This document shows, one piece after another, positions 6,554 through 11,000 of a stretch of DNA of 11,000 bases. Each line of letters begins with the position of its first letter. Position 1 is the stretch's first letter. Source of the DNA: Clostridiales bacterium. GTDB taxonomy: Bacteria > Bacillota > Clostridia > Peptostreptococcales > Anaerovoracaceae. The notes beneath the pieces are model-generated. The model was not told the DNA's origin. It ran no database searches and saw nothing but the letters and a program-made list of their open reading frames with translations. The stretch covers positions 1 through 11,000 of the forward strand of contig JAAZLU010000221.1 in the NCBI GenBank assembly GCA_012799165.1. The letters are read 5' to 3'. The translations under genes and the position numbers were made by a program.

Positions 6554-7084
6554 TTACTCGTTGAGAGCTTCTTCAATCGCTGCGATCATCTCGTCCTTTT
6601 TAAGACGCATCGAGAGCTCAATCCCTCTGGCCCCCGCAAATTCCACGAGAGCCGCCTTTGTCATGGCGTTGAAATCGAATTCCTTCTCGGGAGCTGGCTG
6701 CGGCTTTTCGGATTCAGCCTTCGCTTTGGCGGGAGCTGCAGGCTTTTCGGCCTTCTTCTCGCTCTTTCCGCCGCTCTTGGCGATCTTCTTAATCTCAAGA
6801 TCCGTATAAGGCTGCCTGTGGCCCTGCTTCTTGCGATAGCGCTTCTTCGCCTTATACTTAAAAATTATTACTTTCTTGCCTTTTCCGTTCTCGAGGACTT
6901 CTGTCTCCACGAAGGCTCCGTCCAGATAGGGTGAACCCACCAGAGTCTCGGCCTCGCTGCCGATAATCAGAACCTTATCCAGGATTACGCTTTCTCCTGC
7001 TTCCGCCTTAAGTCTCTCCACACGGATTATGTCGCCTTCGGAAACTCTGTATTGCTTTCCTCCGGTCTCTACAATTGCATACAC
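6554..7084 (-). CDS. rplU: 50S ribosomal protein L21 with a C-terminal SAP/Rho-N-like extension
   Basis: A 176-residue protein. Residues 1-103 are a standard L21 ([13 protein letters not shown] near the start; [17 protein letters not shown] at 75-91, the rRNA-binding end). A Lys/Ala/Pro/Glu-rich linker (about 104-135) follows, then a compact domain at about 137-176 ([17 protein letters not shown], then [14 protein letters not shown]). This domain has the look of the Rho N-terminal or SAP helix-extended-helix fold, a nucleic-acid-binding module. L21 is usually only about 100 residues. The start is GTG at 7084-7082, supported by GGAGGAGGT (7102-7094), nine bases upstream. It is the first gene of the L21-L27-Obg operon, read from the promoter at 7199-7171. 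Confidence 0.96.
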   Translation of the reverse strand: MYAIVETGGKQYRVSEGDIIRVERLKAEAGESVILDKVLIIGSEAETLVGSPYLDGAFVETEVLENGKGKKVIIFKYKAKKRYRKKQGHRQPYTDLEIKKIAKSGGKSEKKAEKPAAPAKAKAESEKPQPAPEKEFDFNAMTKAALVEFAGARGIELSMRLKKDEMIAAIEEALNE

Positions 7085-7164
7085 TTATAAATTACCTCCT
7101 CCAACCGGTCTCGCCTTTGCGGGTGGCTTCTCGCACTCAAAAATTACCCACTCAGAGCGGCAAC
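7085..7164 (-). ncRNA. Candidate L21 leader (5' UTR regulatory RNA)
   Basis: About 80 bases of untranslated leader lie between the predicted transcription start and the rplU GTG. A 6-bp pairing is possible between GTGGGT (7151-7146) and ACCCGC (7124-7119), with one G-U pair. The hexamer GCGAGA occurs twice in the leader. Firmicutes often carry a structured L21 leader here (Rfam L21_leader), thought to give autoregulation by the ribosomal protein. The assignment rests mainly on position and partial pairing; I cannot confirm the full consensus. Confidence 0.4.
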
Positions 7165-7170
7165 GGGAGT

Positions 7171-7199
7171 AGTATACCAAAGAGGTAAATCCCTGTCAA
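7171..7199 (-). promoter_or_regulatory. Near-consensus promoter of the rplU operon
   Basis: On the minus strand TTGACA (7199-7194) is followed after exactly 17 bases by TATACT (7176-7171). The -35 is perfect and the -10 has one mismatch, as expected for a housekeeping sigma factor and a strongly expressed ribosomal protein operon. The predicted start is near 7164. Between the recA stop (7293) and this promoter I see no convincing terminator, only short weak hairpins. Confidence 0.85.
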
Positions 7200-7292
7200 G
7201 AATTGAATACTCAATAATTTTCGGAAATTTCAAAATCTTTGATTATTTCTTGCTGCGGTTCGCAAAACTCAGGAAAAATCAGCTTAACGAAA

Positions 7293-8348
7293 TCAGTCCT
7301 CGATTATTACCCCATCCTCGTCCACTTCGAAATCTTCATCGTTCTTGACTACGAAAATTTCCTTAATTCCTTCTTCTAGTCTATCCATAATCTCGGGATG
7401 TTCTTCGAGGTAGCTCTTAACGTTCTCTCTGCCCTGGCCGATACGCTCTCCCTTGTAACTGTACCAAGAACCGATCTCTTCGACGAGATCCGCACTGACG
7501 GCGCAATCCAGAATATCTCCGGACCTCGATATGCCCTTGCCGTACATTATGTCGAACTCGGTGAGTTTAAACGGGGGGGCGACCTTATTCTTAACCACCT
7601 TAACCCTCGTCCTGTTTCCGACGATCTCGTCACCCTTCTTTATGGATTCGATGCGCCGCACATCGAGCCTTACCGTGCTGTAGAACTTGAGCGCCCGGCC
7701 TCCGGTCGTAACCTCCGGGTTTCCGAACATTATTCCGACCTTCTCTCGCAATTGGTTAATGAACACAACCGTAGTATTGGTTTTATTGATGACGCCTGTA
7801 AGCTTTCTGAGAGCCTGGGACATCAACCGCGCCTGAAGTCCGACATGCGAATCTCCCATATCTCCCTGTATCTCCGCCTTGGGTACCAGCGCAGCTACAG
7901 AGTCTATTACGACTATCGAAATCGCACCGGACCTGACTAGCATCTCGCATATTTCAAGTGCATCTTCTCCCGTATCCGGCTGAGAAACCAAAAGTTCGTC
8001 TATATCCACCCCGATTCCGCGGGCATAGATCGGATCCAGAGCGTGTTCTGCATCTATGAAAGCCGCCTTGCCGCCTTGCTTCTGAGCCTCCGCAATAATG
8101 TGCAGGGCAAGCGTGGTCTTTCCGGAAGCCTCGGGTCCGTATATTTCCACGACTCTCCCTTTGGGTACACCGCCTATCCCTATGGCTATATCCAGACTGA
8201 CAGAACCAGTCGGGATAGCTTCTATATTGAGTCTCGCACTCTCGTCTCCCAGGGACATTATCGATCCCTTACCAAAGCGCCTGTCTATCTGTGCAATTGC
8301 GGCTTCCAGAGCCTTATCTCTTTCGTCTTTATTAACCTTGTTTGCCAT
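7293..8348 (-). CDS. recA: Recombinase A
   Basis: A 351-residue RecA, the DNA strand-exchange ATPase that also triggers LexA self-cleavage. Visible are Walker A GPEASGKT (71-78), the Walker B region [12 protein letters not shown], loop L1 ([17 protein letters not shown]), the [10 protein letters not shown] motif, and the usual acidic C-terminal tail (EDFEVDEDG). The frame stays open 17 codons upstream to 8399, but the ATG at 8348-8346 is the right start. It gives the conventional N terminus [17 protein letters not shown] and has AAAGAGG (8359-8353) in front, whereas the upstream ATG would lie inside the LexA box. It is controlled by its own promoters and a LexA site, and is followed by a gap of about 94 bases to the rplU promoter. 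Confidence 0.98.
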   Translation of the reverse strand: MANKVNKDERDKALEAAIAQIDRRFGKGSIMSLGDESARLNIEAIPTGSVSLDIAIGIGGVPKGRVVEIYGPEASGKTTLALHIIAEAQKQGGKAAFIDAEHALDPIYARGIGVDIDELLVSQPDTGEDALEICEMLVRSGAISIVVIDSVAALVPKAEIQGDMGDSHVGLQARLMSQALRKLTGVINKTNTTVVFINQLREKVGIMFGNPEVTTGGRALKFYSTVRLDVRRIESIKKGDEIVGNRTRVKVVKNKVAPPFKLTEFDIMYGKGISRSGDILDCAVSADLVEEIGSWYSYKGERIGQGRENVKSYLEEHPEIMDRLEEGIKEIFVVKNDEDFEVDEDGVIIED

Positions 8349-8388
8349 TTTTCCTCTTTCCGGCCCGAAGGCCACAACATCTCTATAA

Positions 8389-8410
8389 AACAAGAACATT
8401 TGTTCTTGTT
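8389..8410. promoter_or_regulatory. LexA binding site (SOS box) of recA
   Basis: Perfect palindrome: arms AACAAGAAC (8389-8397) and GTTCTTGTT (8402-8410) around ATTT. The core GAAC-N4-GTTC is the Bacillus/Clostridium LexA consensus. It lies 40 bases upstream of the recA ATG and starts two bases after the -10 of the proximal promoter, so bound LexA would cover the transcription start. Confidence 0.92.
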
Positions 8411-8411
8411 C

Positions 8412-8441
8412 ATTTTACCCCAAGACGGAAGCTTTGGTCAA
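8412..8441 (-). promoter_or_regulatory. Proximal recA promoter (P2)
   Basis: On the minus strand TTGACC (8441-8436), an 18-base spacer and TAAAAT (8417-8412). Its expected start, near 8405, falls in the LexA box, giving direct repression geometry. Confidence 0.6.
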
Positions 8442-8456
8442 GCTTAATTTTAGTAC

Positions 8457-8485
8457 ATATTACCATTAAATTACATTTATGTCAA
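8457..8485 (-). promoter_or_regulatory. Distal recA promoter (P1)
   Basis: On the minus strand TTGACA (8485-8480), a 17-base spacer and TAATAT (8462-8457). The -35 is perfect and starts two bases after the stop codon of the upstream pgsA-cinA gene. The LexA box would lie about 40 bases into its transcript, so repression would be by roadblock and less complete than for P2. This could give basal recA expression. Confidence 0.65.
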
Positions 8486-8487
8486 TA

Positions 8488-9564
8488 TTATTGAAATAAT
8501 ATATCATAAATAGCCTCAAACATCTTATTGCAGGCATCTTTCCTGATTTGAGACCTGTCTCCCGAAGACATTACATGCCTGCGGATCTTAAGGGTTCCGG
8601 CGTACCATATTCCGATATAATACTCCCCCACTTCTTTTCCTTCAGCGGGATCCGGCCCCGCATTGCCGGTCACGGAGATGCAAAGTTCACAGCCGGTCCT
8701 TTCGTGCAAGCCTTCGGCCATCTCTCCTGCACACTGAGCGCTTATGGCACCGAACTCCGCGAGCGTACTCTCCAAGACGCCGAGATCCTTCATCTTTGCC
8801 TCGTCCGAATAAGTTACACAACTCCGGTCAAAGAAAGCAGAAACTCCCGGTCGATCGGTAATCTCCTTAGCGAACATCCCTCCCGTCATGGATTCTGCGG
8901 CGGCAAGGCTTATCTTATGCTCTTTGAGCCGCTCTATCACCTTCTGCGCAATCTCGGCTGCCAGATTCTCACCGCGCAAAGCCCCCGCCCTGCTTGGAAC
9001 CCCGGCCTTCTTCGTCTCGCCGCTGCCCGTACCAGAGCTCTCATTCAAACTGAAAATTCCGATATTTTTGATTACATATTCCGCACCGCTGTACACAGTC
9101 ATCGCGAGGCTCGCCCAGAAGATAATATAGCCTGCCTTGTCCACGACAGGATTGAGCGAGCGAATTATAAGAAGAGGCACGGCTATCATCTGAAGTATCG
9201 TCTTCGCCTTACCGCTTGCGCCAGCAGCAATAACTATACCTTCGGCGGCAGCGACCGTCCTCATTCCCGACACCGTAAATTCCCGAAGCAATATAACTAT
9301 AAGCGTCCATGCCGGTAGAGTAGCATCCGCCACCATCAAGCAAAAGGCCGAATAGACGAGAATTTTATCAGCCAGAGGATCCATTATCTTACCGAAATTC
9401 GTAACCAGACCATGCTTTCTCGCAATCTGCCCGTCCAGAAAATCCGTGAATGCCGCAATTACGAATACGGCACAGGCCGCGATGAACATGTCCGAGACGT
9501 ATAAGATTACGAATATCGGTACGCACACGATGCGCGCGACGGTCAGCTTATTTGGAAGGTTCAT
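8488..9564 (-). CDS. pgsA: Fusion of phosphatidylglycerophosphate synthase (PgsA) and CinA C-terminal amidohydrolase domain
   Basis: A 358-residue two-domain protein. Residues about 1-175 are a membrane CDP-alcohol phosphotransferase with several hydrophobic helices. The full signature is present: D41-x2-D44-G45-x2-A48-R49-x8-G58-x3-D62-x3-D66. It would make phosphatidylglycerophosphate from CDP-diacylglycerol and glycerol 3-phosphate. A polar Gly/Ser/Lys-rich linker (about 174-200) leads to a CinA C-terminal (PncC-like) domain at about 201-358, with AAESMTGG (222-229, Ser225), TYSDEAK (251-257), SVTGNAGPD (297-305) and SGDRSQIRK (334-342). This domain family deamidates nicotinamide mononucleotide in NAD salvage. 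The CinA N-terminal domain is missing. The ATG at 9564 has GGGAG six bases upstream and overlaps the rimO stop by 17 bases. In relatives pgsA and cinA are usually separate neighbours. Confidence 0.93.
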   Translation of the reverse strand: MNLPNKLTVARIVCVPIFVILYVSDMFIAACAVFVIAAFTDFLDGQIARKHGLVTNFGKIMDPLADKILVYSAFCLMVADATLPAWTLIVILLREFTVSGMRTVAAAEGIVIAAGASGKAKTILQMIAVPLLIIRSLNPVVDKAGYIIFWASLAMTVYSGAEYVIKNIGIFSLNESSGTGSGETKKAGVPSRAGALRGENLAAEIAQKVIERLKEHKISLAAAESMTGGMFAKEITDRPGVSAFFDRSCVTYSDEAKMKDLGVLESTLAEFGAISAQCAGEMAEGLHERTGCELCISVTGNAGPDPAEGKEVGEYYIGIWYAGTLKIRRHVMSSGDRSQIRKDACNKMFEAIYDILFQ

Positions 9565-10870
9565 AGTATTCTCCCGTTAAATCATAATCAAAAGCATCGT
9601 TAATCTTGACCGGGACGAAGCAGCCCGGCTCGAGTGCCTTCTTACTTGTAAAGAGTACGGCATTATCTATTTCCGGAGCATCGAACTCGCTCCTCCCTTC
9701 GTAACTGCCGTCCTCGAATCTTTCCTCGACCAGCACCTTCAGGGTTTTTCCGATGTATTTCTCGTTATTTTCGAGGGAAATGGCCTGCTGAAGTCGCATT
9801 ATGCGGTCCTTGCGCCTTCGTTTCGTCTCCTTGGCTATCTGATGCGGCAAATCCGCTGCCAAAGTGCCTTCTTCCCTCGAATATTCAAAGACTCCGAGCC
9901 GTTCAAAGCGCATCTCCGAAACGAAGTCGCAGAGCTCCTCAAATTCCTCGGCACTCTCGCCCGGAAATCCGACGATCATCGTAGTTCTTATGGATATTCC
10001 CGGTATATGTTTACGTAATTTCTTTATCGTAGACCTAATGGATTCCGGCGTCGATTTGCGGTTCATGGCCTCGAGTATTCGCCTCGAACAATGCTGTACG
10101 GGTATGTCGATATATTTGCAGATCTTATCCTCGTTTTTAATAGTTTCTATCAGCTCGTCTGTGATTTCATCCTCGTAGCAATACATAAGCCTGATCCACT
10201 CAAGGCCTTCAATTTTACACAATTCTCGCAGCAATCTAGACAGATTCACTCCCAGATCCAAATCCCTGCCGTAGGAAGTGATGTTCTGAGCTATCACTAT
10301 CAGCTCCTTAACCCCCTGCGAGGCCAGCATCCGCGCTTCCGCGAGCACATTTTCCGACTTTCTGCTCCTGTACCTACCCCGAATGTAGGGAATCGCGCAA
10401 TAACTGCAGACATTGCTGCAACCTTCGGCTATCTTTATATAAGCGCTCGCGCCGCCCTCAAAATGCCTCGGTAGCTCCATATATTCAAGACCGCAAGCTC
10501 CGGTAAGCAGCCTCTGCGGCGATTCGCTGAGGGCATATACAAAGTTTTCGTATTCGTTTATTCCTACTATGAAGTCGGCCTCGGGAAGCTCTTCGGAAAG
10601 CTCCTGCGAATATCTTTGCGCAAGGCAGCCCGCCAGAACCATCTTGGCGCCGGATTTTCTTGAATTTGAAAGCTCGAAGAAGGCATCGATCGACTCCTTC
10701 TTCGCATCCTCGATGAAGGCGCAGCTGTTCAGAATTATTAAGTCGGCATCCTGCAAGTTTTGCACTATTCCGTGACCTTCCCGCAGCAACAAGGCGGCCA
10801 GATTGTCCGAATCAACGCCGTTCTTGTCGCATCCTAAAGTTTTAATGTAGACTTTTAAAAAGTTTCCCAA
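9548..10870 (-). CDS. rimO: Ribosomal protein S12 methylthiotransferase
   Basis: A 440-residue radical SAM enzyme that adds a methylthio group to a conserved Asp of ribosomal protein S12. The N-terminal UPF0004 domain holds three cluster-binding cysteines (Cys14 in TLGCDKNGVDS, Cys50 in LNSCAF, Cys82 in AGCLAQ). The radical SAM motif is CSNVCSYC (Cys151, 155, 158), followed by AIPYIRGRYRSR and the VKELIVIAQNITSYGRDL segment. A TRAM domain occupies about 374-437. GCDKNGVDS and YIKIAEGCSNVCSYC favour RimO over the tRNA enzyme MiaB. The start is TTG at 10870-10868: an in-frame TGA lies only six bases upstream, so nothing earlier is possible. The start overlaps the ftsK end by 16 bases with a weak ribosome site, suggesting coupling. 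Confidence 0.93.
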   Translation of the reverse strand: MGNFLKVYIKTLGCDKNGVDSDNLAALLLREGHGIVQNLQDADLIILNSCAFIEDAKKESIDAFFELSNSRKSGAKMVLAGCLAQRYSQELSEELPEADFIVGINEYENFVYALSESPQRLLTGACGLEYMELPRHFEGGASAYIKIAEGCSNVCSYCAIPYIRGRYRSRKSENVLAEARMLASQGVKELIVIAQNITSYGRDLDLGVNLSRLLRELCKIEGLEWIRLMYCYEDEITDELIETIKNEDKICKYIDIPVQHCSRRILEAMNRKSTPESIRSTIKKLRKHIPGISIRTTMIVGFPGESAEEFEELCDFVSEMRFERLGVFEYSREEGTLAADLPHQIAKETKRRRKDRIMRLQQAISLENNEKYIGKTLKVLVEERFEDGSYEGRSEFDAPEIDNAVLFTSKKALEPGCFVPVKINDAFDYDLTGEYYEPSK

Positions 10871-11000
10871 TCCGATTCATCCGTCGCTTCCGCGCTTCGG
10901 CTTTGAAGCTCCTCAAACTGCTCAACGGAAAGCATCACTTTTCTGGGGCGTGAACCGTCCGCTGGGCCTACTATGCCTCGCTCCTGCATGCTGTCCATCA
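10855..11000 (-). CDS. ftsK: FtsK/SpoIIIE DNA translocase, C-terminal end (partial)
   Basis: The last 48 complete codons of a gene entering from the right edge; it ends at TAA 10857-10855. The readable end begins MDSMQERGIVGPADGSRPRK and continues VMLSVEQFEEL, which is the recognition helix region of the C-terminal gamma (winged-helix) domain of FtsK/SpoIIIE. That domain reads the polar motifs that direct the motor along the chromosome. The identification fits the usual clostridial order ftsK-rimO-pgsA-cinA-recA. The motor domain is outside the window, so its integrity cannot be judged. Confidence 0.88.
   Translation of the reverse strand, partial: MDSMQERGIVGPADGSRPRKVMLSVEQFEELQSRSAEATDESDWETF

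Noticed and set aside
7200..7292. Terminator after recA
   Set aside because: Only short weak pairings are visible (for example a 4-bp TGCG/CGCA stem) without a good T-run, so no terminator is called.
8349..8399. A 17-codon N-terminal extension of RecA starting at ATG 8399
   Set aside because: It would begin inside the LexA palindrome and lacks a ribosome site. The ATG at 8348 has AAAGAGG and gives the conventional RecA N terminus.
8950..9050. Separate cinA gene with an internal start after pgsA
   Set aside because: No stop codon interrupts the frame and no clear ribosome site plus start codon was seen in the linker, so a single fusion protein is the simpler reading.

Overview
The window looks like an ordinary chromosomal segment of a low-to-mid GC Gram-positive anaerobe, most likely a member of class Clostridia (Bacillota). 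The reasons are the ftsK-rimO-pgsA-cinA-recA gene order, a Bacillus-type LexA box (GAAC-N4-GTTC) in front of recA, strong Shine-Dalgarno sequences, and a two-gene radical SAM module (TIGR03960/TIGR03936 type) next to ribosomal protein and obgE genes. Genus cannot be named from this sequence. Every gene I can support is on the minus strand, so transcription runs from high to low coordinates.

Region 1 (11000-8488) is a tightly overlapping cluster. It holds the C-terminal end of an FtsK/SpoIIIE translocase, then rimO (ribosomal protein S12 methylthiotransferase), then a single ORF that fuses phosphatidylglycerophosphate synthase (PgsA) to the C-terminal amidohydrolase domain of CinA (PncC-like). 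Region 2 (8487-7293) is recA, with two consensus-like promoters and a perfect LexA palindrome just below the second -10 box.

Region 3 (7292-2418) begins with a near-consensus promoter and a candidate L21 leader. It continues with rplU (L21 with an unusual C-terminal extension), rpmA (L27), a hairpin, obgE (a ribosome-assembly GTPase), a B12-binding-type radical SAM protein and its partner DUF2344/TIGR03936 protein. The last three genes overlap or nearly overlap. The Prp protease gene that usually lies between rplU and rpmA in Firmicutes is absent, and L27 lacks the N-terminal extension that Prp removes, so the two losses agree.

Region 4 (2417-106) is the accessory-looking part. A small helix-turn-helix protein is translationally coupled to a membrane-spanning Ser/Thr kinase whose extracytoplasmic half is a leucine-rich-repeat domain. 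The pair is bracketed by two 21-base hairpins that are identical apart from the central base, both oriented as minus-strand terminators. It reads as a self-contained sensor/regulator cassette and is the best candidate here for a little-described system. The last 42 bases hold the start of another gene with a strong ribosome binding site and a signal-peptide-like N terminus.

No tRNA, rRNA, CRISPR array, insertion sequence or phage gene was seen. No stretch longer than about 210 bases lacks a gene; the largest gaps are 7085-7292 and 2238-2417.
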